Assembly: GCA_018224645.1 (NCBI GenBank)
Contig: JAGTVG010000365.1
Location: 1-32,846 of the forward strand
DNA: 32,846 nt
From: Cyclobacteriaceae bacterium
GTDB taxonomy: Bacteria; Bacteroidota; Bacteroidia; Cytophagales; Cyclobacteriaceae
Direction: 5' to 3'
The position numbers were made by a program, and so were the translations under genes. The notes beneath the pieces are model-generated. The model made no database searches and was not told the origin of the DNA. It was given only the letters and a program-made list of their open reading frames with translations. This document shows, one piece after another, positions 1 through 9,463 of this stretch (position 1 is the stretch's first letter; every line of letters begins with the position of its first letter).

Positions 1-312
1 CACCTGCCAAACCATCCTAATCCCTGGAAACTCCCGTATTTCTACCGAACCCTATTTGCTGTACCTGAGACTGACTCAGGATGTAATTTTTAACTGGTGT
101 TCAAAGGCATCGATTACCGTGCAGTCGTCTGGCGGACATCAGATTGCCGATTCCACCGAAATGGCTGTAAATGAGGGGATGTGGGTTGTTGGCGTTGATG
201 TGATTCCTGCGGTAACGGGTAGTAGTTCCATGAACACCTGAAAGATGTTAATCCTGAAATACCGGTTTTATGTGCCGGATCTTATCATCCCGGTATTGCA
301 CGAATGGTATAA
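1..312 (+). pseudogene. Remnant of a GH2-type beta-glycosidase (sugar-binding domain), frameshifted, truncated at window edge
   Basis: No intact ORF covers this stretch, but conceptual translation recovers one recognisable protein across two frames. Frame 1 from base 1 gives a run containing NPWKLPYFYRTLF, hits TAA at 91-93, then continues with LVFKGIDYRAVVW up to base 132. About five bases appear to be missing there, and frame 2 carries on with GHQIADSTEMA and GMWVVGVDVIPAVTG to TGA at 239-241. The order 'PYFYR... F-G-I-D-Y-R-A-V-V-W-(L-N)-G... V-x-P' is the signature of the galactose-binding-like N-terminal domain of GH2 enzymes (beta-mannosidase / exo-beta-glucosaminidase type). Frame 1 from about 226 to 312 (LKDVNPEIPVLCAGSYHPG) also looks coding, but I could not place it in the family. 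The GH2 assignment is from motif memory. The in-frame stop and the deletion are seen directly. The rest of the gene lies left of the window or is lost. Confidence 0.6.
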
Positions 313-428
313 AACCAATAACTTGATGGCCGGTACATACAAAACCCATACATGATTCATTTTTGTAATTCCTGAGAAAAAACTGATAATGTCAATAATT
401 CCCATTTTCATTTACAAACAGTAATAGA

Positions 429-3338
429 ATGAAATCCATACTGATTTTTTTAATCCTGACCATTGGTCTTTTCAGCATTGGCGGTGACCGGCAGCCCCTG
501 ATGGCGGATTTTGAAAATTCCGCCGCATACCGATGGCTGAATAAGAAGGTGCTGGACCGCAGGTTACTGGACGACATGGAAAATCTGGATAACTGGATAA
601 CCTTCACAAGCGGTGCCCAGCAGGTGGTGGATGCACGGGTGGATGCCCAGGCTACGGAAGCCAGACAACATCTTACGAAAATGGTCCTCACCCGGGAAAA
701 ATCACGGGATGGAGGTCAATCCCTCCGCATGCGTATGCCCACTAAATTGCACATACCCGGTCCCCGCAGCGGGAGAGGATGGGGTACAACAGGGGTAAGA
801 AGACTTTTTAACCGGGAAGACTGGACAGGATCGAACCGTATCTCAATATGGATCTATCCGGACTGTCCCGGATTTTTTGTAAACTGGATTGAACTCCGCC
901 TTTTTAATGAGGGAAATGAAAAATTACCGGCACTTTTCGGCCAGGAAGGGGAAACCTCTCTCATGCTGAGGAATCATGAATGGAACCATGTGGTATGGGA
1001 AATCAGCAATGTGGCCCGCGATCAGGTAACAAGCCTGGAAATATCCTATTATATGGCGGGAAATGAGCCGGAAGCAACGGATACGGCAACCTTTTTTCTG
1101 GATCAGCTGGAACTACAGAAAGTAGAACCGGATCATATCGAAGGCTGGGATGTATGGCCCGGAAGGATCTCGTATGCTCATACTGGTTATCAATCCGGTG
1201 CTGTCAAAACCGCAATCGCGAATGGATTGAATGCAGACGAATTTCATGTGATCCATCAGGGAACGGGTGAAACAGTATTGTCCAAAAACCTGGAAACTGT
1301 GAGTTCCAATCTGGGGGATTACCAGGTCATGGATTTCACAGAAATCCGGCAGCCGGGGACCTATATGCTCGAATCAGGGGATATCCGGACAGAACCATTC
1401 CGGATCGATCCCAATGTATGGAGGGAAACCATATTCAAAGCCTTGAATTTTTTCTATATGGAACGGTGCGGAACCGCCATTCCCGGTGTGCACCGGGTTT
1501 GTCACCGTGACTGGAGATGCCTCCATGAAGACAGGCAAATCGTCATTAACGGTGGCTGGCACGATGCCGGTGATCTTACCCAGGGACTCGGTAATACGAG
1601 TGAAGCTGTCTATGCCATGTTCAGTCTCGCGGAACGCCTGCATATCAGGAAGGAGGATCCGGAACTTTATGAACGACTGCTTGAAGAGGGTCAATGGGGA
1701 CTCGACTGGATCTTGAAGACCAGCTTCCGGGATGGTTACAGAAATGGTGGTTCAGTAAGCACGAGAAGAACGAATGGCATCATTGGTGATTTTGATGACG
1801 TTATCTCCAAGGCACGTAATTCCCCGATGGATCATTTTATGGCTTCCGCGGCCGAGGCCATAGGCAGCCGGGTGTTACAGGAACATGATCCGCAGCTGGC
1901 TTCACTTGCCCTAAAAATGGCCATTGAAGACTGGCAATTTGGTGTGGATGGCATCAAAACCATGGATATGAACAGCTCCGGGTCGATATTCCGGGGAAAT
2001 TTTGACTCCGATAATGTGGTCCATGAGGTGCCTGCAGCTGGAACAGTGGCCTCCCTGGAATTGTGGAAAGCGACGGGTGAAATCAGATTTGTTGAAAAAG
2101 TTATTGAATGGGCCGAAATGATCGTTAATTCCCAACAGAAAGTGAAACCTGACTGGGACATCCCATTAAATGGATTCTTCTACACAGGCCCCGATAAGGA
2201 ACGCATATTGCACTATGTCCACAAGGGAAGGGAACATGCACCCATACAGGCGCTCAGCCTGCTTTGCGATGCTTTCCCTGACCATCCTCACTGGATGAAA
2301 TGGTATGCTGCAATCACCCTGCACGCCAGGTATCTTCAGACCATTGCAGGCTATACCGGCCCCTATGGTGTTTTCCCCGCTTCCATCTACCGCGACGAGG
2401 AATACCAGGCGGCGCCGGAAAGCAGACAGGAATCATTCCGGAAACAGGTTTTAGCGGGAATCCCATTGGGAAAGGGTCATTATCTCAGGCTTTTTCCTGT
2501 ATGGATGGATTACCGCGGACATTTCGGCACCATCCTCTCACAGGCACAGGCCAATGCCTGGGCGGCTCATCTGAGAAATGATCTTCCTTCCATCAGATAT
2601 TCCCAGCACCAGCTGGAATGGGTGATTGGCCGCAATCCCTTTTCACAAAGCACCATGTGGGGGGAAGGGTATGATTTTCCTCCCCTGTATTCAGTCATGT
2701 CCGGCGATATGGTAGGCGGACTGCCTGTCGGTATCCAGACACGGGGTGAAAATGATGTTCCCTACTGGCCTGTTCAGAATTCCTGGACATATAAGGAGAT
2801 CTGGGTTTACCCCGTGATACGGTGGATCGGGTTGATGCGGGACCTTGCAGGTCCGGCACTTGTGGAGGGGAGTGCGGAAAAATTGGTAGAATTTGTCGAC
2901 ATTTCATCAGGACAAAAAATTGTCATCCAGCCTGATCAGGCGTCCGGCAGGTTCAGGGCTATGATCCCGGAAGGACGTTACAGCATTATAAGCGGCAATG
3001 AATCCACAAACCGGAATTTTCTTCCGGGAGGAATCTATGACCTGGTTCTTAAACCTGGCCGGGTAATGGATTTCGATCTAAAAGCCGATGTCAATGAAAA
3101 GAAAGATATCAGGATCCGGGTAAGCGGCAGCGGCAGCGGGGATCATTTTCTGGACATCCGCGTTGAAAACCTGAACATCAAGGGGACCCATAAGGCATTA
3201 AACCTCAATACTTCGAACCCGTTCGTGTTTGAATGGCGGGGAAAGATTTTAAACCCGGAAATGCCATGGGTTGCGGTTGTTATTCCTGATGGCAATCTCG
3301 CGTACAAGAAAGAGCTCATGGAGTATAATCTGAAATGA
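429..3338 (+). CDS. Secreted glycoside hydrolase family 9-type enzyme with N-terminal beta-sandwich module
   Basis: Probable endo- or exo-acting beta-glucanase, exported to periplasm or surface. The 969-aa protein starts with a signal peptide (MKSILIFLILTIGLFSIG). Residues about 35-240 form a CBM/CIA30-like beta-sandwich (DDMENLDNW, GGQSLRMRM, RISIWIYPD, FFLDQLEL). An Ig-like CelD_N domain follows at about 250-330 (HTGYQSGAVKTAIA), then the (alpha/alpha)6 GH9 domain at about 330-815. The GH9 hallmark NGGWHDAGD places the catalytic Asp pair at D379/D382. RNPFSQS near residue 735 matches the family's late GRNP motif, and E790 in TYKEIWV is the likely general acid (inferred). Residues about 820-969 are an extra C-terminal region: a carboxypeptidase-regulatory-like segment and a final beta-sandwich. 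The last part resembles the end of the second GH9 protein at 22380-25076. First gene of the plus-strand block; substrate not determinable. Confidence 0.85.
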   Translation: MKSILIFLILTIGLFSIGGDRQPLMADFENSAAYRWLNKKVLDRRLLDDMENLDNWITFTSGAQQVVDARVDAQATEARQHLTKMVLTREKSRDGGQSLRMRMPTKLHIPGPRSGRGWGTTGVRRLFNREDWTGSNRISIWIYPDCPGFFVNWIELRLFNEGNEKLPALFGQEGETSLMLRNHEWNHVVWEISNVARDQVTSLEISYYMAGNEPEATDTATFFLDQLELQKVEPDHIEGWDVWPGRISYAHTGYQSGAVKTAIANGLNADEFHVIHQGTGETVLSKNLETVSSNLGDYQVMDFTEIRQPGTYMLESGDIRTEPFRIDPNVWRETIFKALNFFYMERCGTAIPGVHRVCHRDWRCLHEDRQIVINGGWHDAGDLTQGLGNTSEAVYAMFSLAERLHIRKEDPELYERLLEEGQWGLDWILKTSFRDGYRNGGSVSTRRTNGIIGDFDDVISKARNSPMDHFMASAAEAIGSRVLQEHDPQLASLALKMAIEDWQFGVDGIKTMDMNSSGSIFRGNFDSDNVVHEVPAAGTVASLELWKATGEIRFVEKVIEWAEMIVNSQQKVKPDWDIPLNGFFYTGPDKERILHYVHKGREHAPIQALSLLCDAFPDHPHWMKWYAAITLHARYLQTIAGYTGPYGVFPASIYRDEEYQAAPESRQESFRKQVLAGIPLGKGHYLRLFPVWMDYRGHFGTILSQAQANAWAAHLRNDLPSIRYSQHQLEWVIGRNPFSQSTMWGEGYDFPPLYSVMSGDMVGGLPVGIQTRGENDVPYWPVQNSWTYKEIWVYPVIRWIGLMRDLAGPALVEGSAEKLVEFVDISSGQKIVIQPDQASGRFRAMIPEGRYSIISGNESTNRNFLPGGIYDLVLKPGRVMDFDLKADVNEKKDIRIRVSGSGSGDHFLDIRVENLNIKGTHKALNLNTSNPFVFEWRGKILNPEMPWVAVVIPDGNLAYKKELMEYNLK

Positions 3339-3574
3339 CTTCCTGATGAATTAACCCGAAAAATCGCTCGGAGGGCCGTTCCGCTTTCATCGGGTATCAC
3401 GTATCTTATTGAAAATGATTAATATACATCCAGTTAGTATTCTATTTTAATAATAACTTATGTTATCACTCCATAAAACTTTACTTTTTTAACAAAATTT
3501 TAAGTCAAGTTTTTTAAATGTCTCTGTAAACATATTTATCTGTTCTATCCATTTAAATTAATGATATGCATTTA
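3339..3574. other. AT-rich intergenic region between GH9 and DUF6259-like genes
   Basis: No coding signal on either strand. The start of the stretch has a loose inverted pair (ACCCGA ... TCGGGT, about 3353-3394) around a CGCTCGGAG core. That core resembles the centre of the hairpins at 26301-26351 and 27576-27611, but pairing here is poor, so no terminator is claimed. The rest is AT-rich leader sequence ending in the candidate promoter at 3552-3582. Confidence 0.4.
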
Positions 3575-3582
3575 TATATTTG
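3552..3582 (+). promoter_or_regulatory. Candidate Bacteroidota-type promoter for the DUF6259-like gene
   Basis: TATATTTG at 3575-3582 matches the Bacteroidota -7 box TAnnTTTG exactly. TTTA at 3552-3555, with a 19-bp spacer, is one mismatch from the -33 TTTG. Transcription would start near 3590, downstream of the ATG at 3566, which favours the in-frame ATG at 3632 as the real start of the next gene. Box positions are seen; promoter function is inferred. Confidence 0.45.
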
Positions 3583-3631
3583 TTTGCAGCCTTGTGCTGC
3601 GGTAGGAATAATCGGGGTTATACTGCCTTAT

Positions 3632-5929
3632 ATGTTCAGACTTCATATTTTAAGACTTCATAAATCTCTCCTTTTCCCTGTACTCCTTGGACTGGTGATT
3701 TTCTCATGGTCAGGCTGCCGGTATGGCCAGGTTGAAGAAAACCTGTACCTGGATAATCAGAAAATAAGGCTTGGATTTGACCGGAGGAATGGTGCACTGA
3801 TCGAAATGAAAGACCTCGTTAATTCCATTGATTACCTGGAGACAGACTCTATGACGGATCCGCCCTGGGAGATAAGCTTCCTGCAGGATGGTACGATCAG
3901 CAATCTGGATCCTTCCTCACCGTTTCTTTTTTCCTTTTCTCATCCTGACGGGAAAAACCTGGTCCTCAATTGGGAAAATTTTGCCGGCCAGGACAATAAA
4001 AAATTACGGGTAACGGTTTCTGTTTCCCTGGAAAAAAGCCGGCCATTATCCTCCTGGAAAATATCGGTGGAGGGTATCGAAGGTGATCAGGTGCATCAGG
4101 TTGTTTTCCCAAAAATCAGAGGCTTGAAGGATCAGGGAGATCAGGGGGAAGAGAAGCTCGCGGTGCCGTTCTGGATGGGACAGGAAATCCGGGATCCGAG
4201 GAAACATCTATCCTCCATCCAGAACAGGGAAAAAAAATTTGAATGGGATTATCCCGGGCAACTCTCGATGCAATGTTTATACCTTTATAATGAGGAAAGA
4301 TCCGGCTTTTATGCAGCCTGCAATGACAGCCTGGCTTACCGGAAAAGCTTTACAGTCTCACTGGATACATTAAACCGGTTGACCTGGCAGATGAACAACT
4401 ATCCTCCGCCGGATTCAACAATACAGTCCTATTCCACCCCTTATGAAGCGATAATCGGGTCATTTGAAGGAGATTGGATCACGGCCGCAGTGCTGTATCG
4501 TGACTGGGCTTCCAGACAGCAATGGTGTTCGGAAGACAGGATCAGCCCCGGCTGGCTTGACAGTACGGCTTTATGGGTGTGGAACAGGGGTAATTCTGAT
4601 CTTGTGCTGAACCCTGCCCTGGACCTGCAACAACGGCTTGGCCTGCCTGTCAATGTATTCTGGCACTGGTGGCATGACTGCGCCTATGATGTGGGATTCC
4701 CCGAATATTTTCCTCCCAGGGAAGGAAGGGATCCATTTATATCCGCAGTTTCCGGTGCCCGTGAAAAGGGCATTCAGGCGATTGTTTATATGAATGTATT
4801 GCAATGGGGAACCTCCACGAAAAGCTGGACTGAAGAAAATGCTTCAACCCATGCCGTGAAAAACATCGATGGGTCATTGAGATCACATGTTTATAATATT
4901 TTTACGGGTAAATCCCTGACCAATATGTGCATTGCCACACCGTTCTGGAAGGATAAATACGCCTCCCTGGCCCGGAAAGCCATTCAGGAATACGGACTCA
5001 GCGGTATATATATGGACCAGGCCTGCCTCTCCAGGATGTGTTATGACAATAAGCATGGTCATGCTATTGGCGGAGGAAATTACTGGGTGGATCATTTCGG
5101 ACGGCTTACCGGAATGATCCGCCAGGAATTACCGGAGAAGGAACGGCCGGTGCTGGCGGGTGAAGGCGGTGGTGAATCCTGGATCCCTTATCTGGATGCT
5201 TTTCTGACATTACAGGTAAGCAAGGAAAGATATGCCGGACCGGGAGACTGGGAAACCATTCCAATGTTCCAGGCAGTATATCATCCGTATGCAGTATCCT
5301 ATGGCAATTATTCCTCCCTGCTTACCCCGCCGTATGATGAACGCTGGCCTGAGGAATTTGCACCTGAAGGACCCCTTAAACTCCTGGATGAATCTTTTAA
5401 TTTACAATTCCTGATGGAGCAGGCAAGATCCTTTGTCTGGGGCATGCAGCCAGCCATTGCCAACTACAGGTCATTTCTGGCATCGGAAAGAAAGGAGGAA
5501 ATCGATTATATGATCAGGCTGGCCAGGGTCCGTTATAGAGGATTGAAGTATCTCTTATATGGAAAATTTTTACGTTCACCGGCCATGGAAATCCCTGAGA
5601 AGGAAATGAATATTTCCCGGTTGTCCATCTATGCCGGCCGGGGGCAGGATAATGTTACCTCATTCACCGGTAAGTACCCCCAGGTATATACCGGTACCTG
5701 GCAATCGGATGATAAAAACATCGCTATTGCCATCGCAAGCATCAGTGCCGATCCATTTCCTGTCAGATTCAGTTTTTCAGCCGGCGATTATGATCTTCCT
5801 GATACAGGAAATATTTATCTGACGGACGTTGATGGGAAAGGATTTTTAAATTCCTATCGGAACGGAAAAATCGATGTGAATTTTTCGCTTCCGCCAAAAG
5901 GTTTGGCCATCGTGGAAATCACCCCATAA
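3632..5929 (+). CDS. DUF6259-like lipoprotein, probable TIM-barrel glycosidase
   Basis: Predicted surface or periplasmic lipoprotein of 765 aa. The chosen ATG gives a clean lipoprotein signal ending in the lipobox WSGC (Cys29); an upstream in-frame ATG at 3566 lies ahead of the likely transcription start. Residues about 35-290 are a beta-rich region similar to mutarotase-type sandwiches that precede GH barrels. The middle (about 300-600) reads as a (beta/alpha)8 barrel: WVWNRGN, VFWHWWHDCAYD, AIVYMNVLQWG, GIYMDQAC and LAGEGGGESW. D462 (MDQAC) and E511 (AGEGGGE) are the best catalytic candidates, at strand ends where clan GH-D/A-like barrels carry theirs (inferred). Residues about 640-765 form a C-terminal beta-domain. 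I recall this architecture as DUF6259, common in Bacteroidota PULs and of unsettled specificity. It lies between the GH9 and susCD genes on the same strand, consistent with glycan breakdown. Confidence 0.7.
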   Translation: MFRLHILRLHKSLLFPVLLGLVIFSWSGCRYGQVEENLYLDNQKIRLGFDRRNGALIEMKDLVNSIDYLETDSMTDPPWEISFLQDGTISNLDPSSPFLFSFSHPDGKNLVLNWENFAGQDNKKLRVTVSVSLEKSRPLSSWKISVEGIEGDQVHQVVFPKIRGLKDQGDQGEEKLAVPFWMGQEIRDPRKHLSSIQNREKKFEWDYPGQLSMQCLYLYNEERSGFYAACNDSLAYRKSFTVSLDTLNRLTWQMNNYPPPDSTIQSYSTPYEAIIGSFEGDWITAAVLYRDWASRQQWCSEDRISPGWLDSTALWVWNRGNSDLVLNPALDLQQRLGLPVNVFWHWWHDCAYDVGFPEYFPPREGRDPFISAVSGAREKGIQAIVYMNVLQWGTSTKSWTEENASTHAVKNIDGSLRSHVYNIFTGKSLTNMCIATPFWKDKYASLARKAIQEYGLSGIYMDQACLSRMCYDNKHGHAIGGGNYWVDHFGRLTGMIRQELPEKERPVLAGEGGGESWIPYLDAFLTLQVSKERYAGPGDWETIPMFQAVYHPYAVSYGNYSSLLTPPYDERWPEEFAPEGPLKLLDESFNLQFLMEQARSFVWGMQPAIANYRSFLASERKEEIDYMIRLARVRYRGLKYLLYGKFLRSPAMEIPEKEMNISRLSIYAGRGQDNVTSFTGKYPQVYTGTWQSDDKNIAIAIASISADPFPVRFSFSAGDYDLPDTGNIYLTDVDGKGFLNSYRNGKIDVNFSLPPKGLAIVEITP

Positions 5930-6288
5930 TAGGAACATATAACAATATTATTCCAGCCGCAAATCAATAATGTTTCCTCTCCGGGTTACGTACGGGCGAA
6001 TTTTTCCCGGTATAGTCCTGAAAAAATCCTTGACGTGAACTGTTGAAATAAAGGGACCGGGAACCATAACTAATTTTAAAATCATTTGCAAAATCAAATT
6101 GAAATTCCTACTTTGAATATTACTCTTTTAAAAATCCGGATATAATATCGCTTATAATAATAGATTACTATAAAAACACAGGGATATTGAAAATTATTCG
6201 AGGCTTAACAGATCAATTCTTTCCTTGTCTTTTCTAGTTGTTTAACTTAAATAATTTCAGCTACTATTTGCAACCTTAATTCACTATC
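5930..6288. other. Intergenic leader ahead of the susC-like gene
   Basis: This 359-bp gap has no coding signal. It is AT-rich toward its right end. A near-consensus Bacteroidota promoter lies at 6085-6115. A second weak box (CTACTATTTG at 6261-6270) sits about 20 bases before the start codon. The long spacing before susC is usual for PULs, where the transporter leads its own transcript. Confidence 0.4.
6085..6115 (+). promoter_or_regulatory. Candidate promoter for the susC/susD-like operon
   Basis: TTTG at 6085-6088 and TA-C-TTTG at 6109-6115 are separated by 20 bp. This is close to the Bacteroidota -33/-7 pattern, but with one base missing between TA and TTTG. It would leave a 5' leader of roughly 165 bases. 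No operator-like inverted repeat was seen beside it. Confidence 0.3.
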
Positions 6289-9200
6289 ATGAAATGCAAA
6301 CATTTACAATCTGACAGAGTAAATGCAAAATCCCGGAGATTAAGTTTTCTGACCTTTGTATTTGCCCTGTCTTTCACGAGTATCCTGGCGCAGGAAATAA
6401 CTGTCACAGGAACGGTTACTGATCAACAGGACGGTGCACGTCTACCTGGGGTTAACATCCTGATAGAAGGCACATTATCCGGAACTACCACCAATGCAGA
6501 AGGAACTTATACAATTATAGTCCCTGGCCCGGAGGCAGTTCTGAGTTTTACCTATGTGGGATACAATTCCATAGAAGAAGTGGTCGGGAACAGGTCGGTA
6601 ATCGATGTTGCGATGACGCAGGATATCACACAGCTTTCGGAAGTTGTGGTCACCTCCCTGGGTATTGAGCGGGAAAAAAAGCAGATCAGTTATGCTGCCC
6701 AGAACGTGAGTGCGGATGAACTGGCTGAAGCCAGGGAATCAAATGTAATTAATTCCCTGTCCGGAAAAGTAGCCGGATTGGATGTTGTCAGATCAAGTGC
6801 AGGGGTCGGCTCTGCCTCGCGGGTCGTTCTCCGGGGTAACAGGTCTATTGCAGGCAACAACCAGCCATTGTATATAGTAGATGGCGTTCCGATCAGTAAT
6901 TTTTCATGGGGTACACCCAACAGTGAGAATGGAGGTGTACAGCAGGGCGACGGCATTGGCAATATCAACCCGGACGACATTGCAACGGTTACCGTTTTGA
7001 AAGGGCCTAACGCAACCGCATTATACGGTTCAAGGGCGAACAATGGTGCCATCGTAATCACCACAAAACAGGGTGTGGCAAGAACGGGTATCGGTGTTGA
7101 ATTCAACACTAACTGGTCGATGGATAAAGCCCTGGTCCTTACTGAATTCCAGAATGTATATGGCCAGGGAAACGGCGGAACCTATATTAAAAACAGCGAG
7201 GAAGGATGGGGCCCGGAGATGGAAGGACAGATGGTCGAACACTGGTCTCCCGATCCGAATTGGGCAGGACCGGCTGAATATGCCTACCTCCCCCATGATA
7301 ATTTCAATGACTTTTTCCGGTCAGGTTATAATATTGCCAACACCCTGACGCTGACAGGCGGGGATGACCAGGTGAGAGGCTTATTTTCTTTCACCAACAC
7401 GATCACGGAGGGCATTGTACCCACCAATGGACTTGAAAGAAATAATTTTAACCTGCGTTTCGACGGAAATCTTTCGGATAAATTTTCCTTCGACGCAAAA
7501 GTAACTTATTTCACCCAGACTGTAAATAACAGACTGTCCACCGGCGATGATTTCAACAATCCCATGAGAGCAATCTACAGGCAACCCAGCAACATATCCC
7601 TGGAAGATGCCGAAAATTTTGAATATTTTGACAATGCCGGAATACGCCTTCAGAATTACTGGAACCCGGGAACCAACGGGGGTGAAAACATCTACTGGAT
7701 GTTGAACAGGACCATCCGTGAGGAAAAAAGAGACCGCGTCATCGCCATGGGATCTCTAAAGTACCAGTTTACGGATCATCTTAGCTTAATGGTGCGGACT
7801 TCCCTGGACCAGATTTATGACGTATGGTCCTACAAACAGTATTACAATACTTTTACCATTGCCGATGCCGGAAACCTCAACCTGGATAACAGGAATTCCC
7901 TGGAAACCAATAACGATTTTATATTGAATTATAGAAATATGTGGGGCGGTGATACCTGGTCGCTGACAGCCTCTGTGGGTGGGAACATGTTGTATCAGAA
8001 ATTCGAATCGCTTAATACCAGAACGAACAGGCTTCTAAAGCCCAACCTGTTTGTGATCACGAATACAAGCCAGATCCTTGCCAACCAGGGTGGGTCAGAA
8101 AAAAAGATCCATTCACTTTATGGATTTGCGACCCTTGGCTTTAAAAGCTTTCTGTTTTTAAATGCTACGGCAAGAAATGACTGGTCTTCAACCCTGCCAA
8201 AGGAAAGCTGGTCTTATTTCTATCCGTCAGTTGGCCTGACCTGGGTCATTTCCGACATGCTGAATACACTTCCCCGTTTTCTGTCCGTTGCCCAGATACG
8301 GGCCAATTATGCTGAGGTGGGAAACGATACGGATCCTTACAGGCTTGACAAAACTTATGGTTTTGGTGCCGGTGGCGTCCTGGGTTATGCTTCGAGAAGC
8401 GGTACTTTGCCTGAAGAAAATCTCAAGCCCGAGCGGACCAAATCAACTGAACTGGGATTTTTGCTTAATTTTTTCAACAACCGGCTGGGATTTGATTTTA
8501 CCTGGTACAAATCAAACACAATCAACCAGTTACTGTCTATTCCCTTGCCTCCACCATCCGGATACACGGCTAAATTCATTAATGCAGGCAATGTGCAGAA
8601 CAAGGGGATTGAACTCACCTTAAATGCAACTCCGGTCATTGCAGGTGATTTCCGCTGGGACCTTGCCTTCAATTATGCACAGAATGAAAGTATGGTTGTT
8701 GAACTGACGGATGAACTCGATGAATACACCATCCGCGGCCGCAGCTGGATGACCACGATCAAAGTGGTCGAGGGAGAACCGTATGGACAGATCTTTACCA
8801 GAGGATTTGAAAGGAATGAGGATGGAAGGATATTGATCAATAGCCTCGGTCTGCCTGTTACCAGTCCTGGACAAACCATCCCGATGGGTAATTACAATCC
8901 GGACTGGATGGGAGGACTGTCCAACAGTTTCAGCTTTAAGGGGATCGAACTGAGCGTACTGCTCGATATGCGGATGGGTGGCGAAGTCTTCTCCTTTACG
9001 GAAGCCAACCTTACATTCGATGGTTATTCCGAAGCCACTCTCAATGGAAGAGATGGATTTGTGGTCGATGGGGTAATTGAATTATTGGATGATGAGGGAA
9101 ATGTAACCGGCTATGAAGAAAACACCATCGAAACTACGGCAGAAGCTTACTGGCATGCCCTGGGAGGAAGAAATACGCCCATTGGAGAACCCTACCGCTA

Positions 9201-9438
9201 TGATGCTTCCTATGTGCGGGTACGGGAAGTATTGCTGGGATATACCTGGAATGTCAGATCAACTATATTTCAAAGCATCGGACTTTCACTATACGGTAGA
9301 AATCTGGGATTCCTGCATAACGCTTCGGAGATTATTGATCCGAACATGTCTGTTGGTACAGGCAACGTACAGGGTTTAGAGGGATTTGCCGTACCCAGTT
9401 CAAGAACCTATGGTTTTAATGCAAGGTTCAGATTTTAA
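6289..9438 (+). CDS. SusC/RagA-like TonB-dependent outer-membrane transporter
   Basis: Imports oligosaccharides across the outer membrane using TonB energy, with the SusD-like protein as its lid. The 1049-aa length is typical of SusC homologues. A signal peptide ends near A34 (SILAQ). A carboxypeptidase-regulatory-like domain follows at about 37-115 (VTGTVTDQQDG, GTTTNAEGTY, YVGYNSIEE). The SusC-type linker with TonB-box-like EVVVTSLGIEREKKQ is next. The plug domain at about 130-260 carries the family signatures VVLRGNRSI, PLYIVDGVPI, LKGPNATALYGSRA and GAIVITTKQG. The remainder is a beta-barrel ending in the aromatic terminus FNARFRF. Only a few bases separate its stop from the susD-like gene, so they are almost certainly co-transcribed. 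The substrate cannot be read from the sequence; the neighbouring GH9, GH5 and DUF6259 genes suggest a plant- or algal-type beta-glycan. Confidence 0.95.
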   Translation: MKCKHLQSDRVNAKSRRLSFLTFVFALSFTSILAQEITVTGTVTDQQDGARLPGVNILIEGTLSGTTTNAEGTYTIIVPGPEAVLSFTYVGYNSIEEVVGNRSVIDVAMTQDITQLSEVVVTSLGIEREKKQISYAAQNVSADELAEARESNVINSLSGKVAGLDVVRSSAGVGSASRVVLRGNRSIAGNNQPLYIVDGVPISNFSWGTPNSENGGVQQGDGIGNINPDDIATVTVLKGPNATALYGSRANNGAIVITTKQGVARTGIGVEFNTNWSMDKALVLTEFQNVYGQGNGGTYIKNSEEGWGPEMEGQMVEHWSPDPNWAGPAEYAYLPHDNFNDFFRSGYNIANTLTLTGGDDQVRGLFSFTNTITEGIVPTNGLERNNFNLRFDGNLSDKFSFDAKVTYFTQTVNNRLSTGDDFNNPMRAIYRQPSNISLEDAENFEYFDNAGIRLQNYWNPGTNGGENIYWMLNRTIREEKRDRVIAMGSLKYQFTDHLSLMVRTSLDQIYDVWSYKQYYNTFTIADAGNLNLDNRNSLETNNDFILNYRNMWGGDTWSLTASVGGNMLYQKFESLNTRTNRLLKPNLFVITNTSQILANQGGSEKKIHSLYGFATLGFKSFLFLNATARNDWSSTLPKESWSYFYPSVGLTWVISDMLNTLPRFLSVAQIRANYAEVGNDTDPYRLDKTYGFGAGGVLGYASRSGTLPEENLKPERTKSTELGFLLNFFNNRLGFDFTWYKSNTINQLLSIPLPPPSGYTAKFINAGNVQNKGIELTLNATPVIAGDFRWDLAFNYAQNESMVVELTDELDEYTIRGRSWMTTIKVVEGEPYGQIFTRGFERNEDGRILINSLGLPVTSPGQTIPMGNYNPDWMGGLSNSFSFKGIELSVLLDMRMGGEVFSFTEANLTFDGYSEATLNGRDGFVVDGVIELLDDEGNVTGYEENTIETTAEAYWHALGGRNTPIGEPYRYDASYVRVREVLLGYTWNVRSTIFQSIGLSLYGRNLGFLHNASEIIDPNMSVGTGNVQGLEGFAVPSSRTYGFNARFRF

Positions 9439-9463
9439 TTAATTGGCTAAAGATTATAAATTC

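Noticed and set aside
5975-6015. Possible terminator after the DUF6259-like gene (CCGGG ... CCCGG)
   Set aside because: The arms are five bases with a long unpaired loop and no T-run.
9443-9463. TTG start for the SusD-like gene
   Set aside because: ATG codons at 9464 and 9470 give a normal lipoprotein signal; the extra N-terminal residues would precede it unnaturally.
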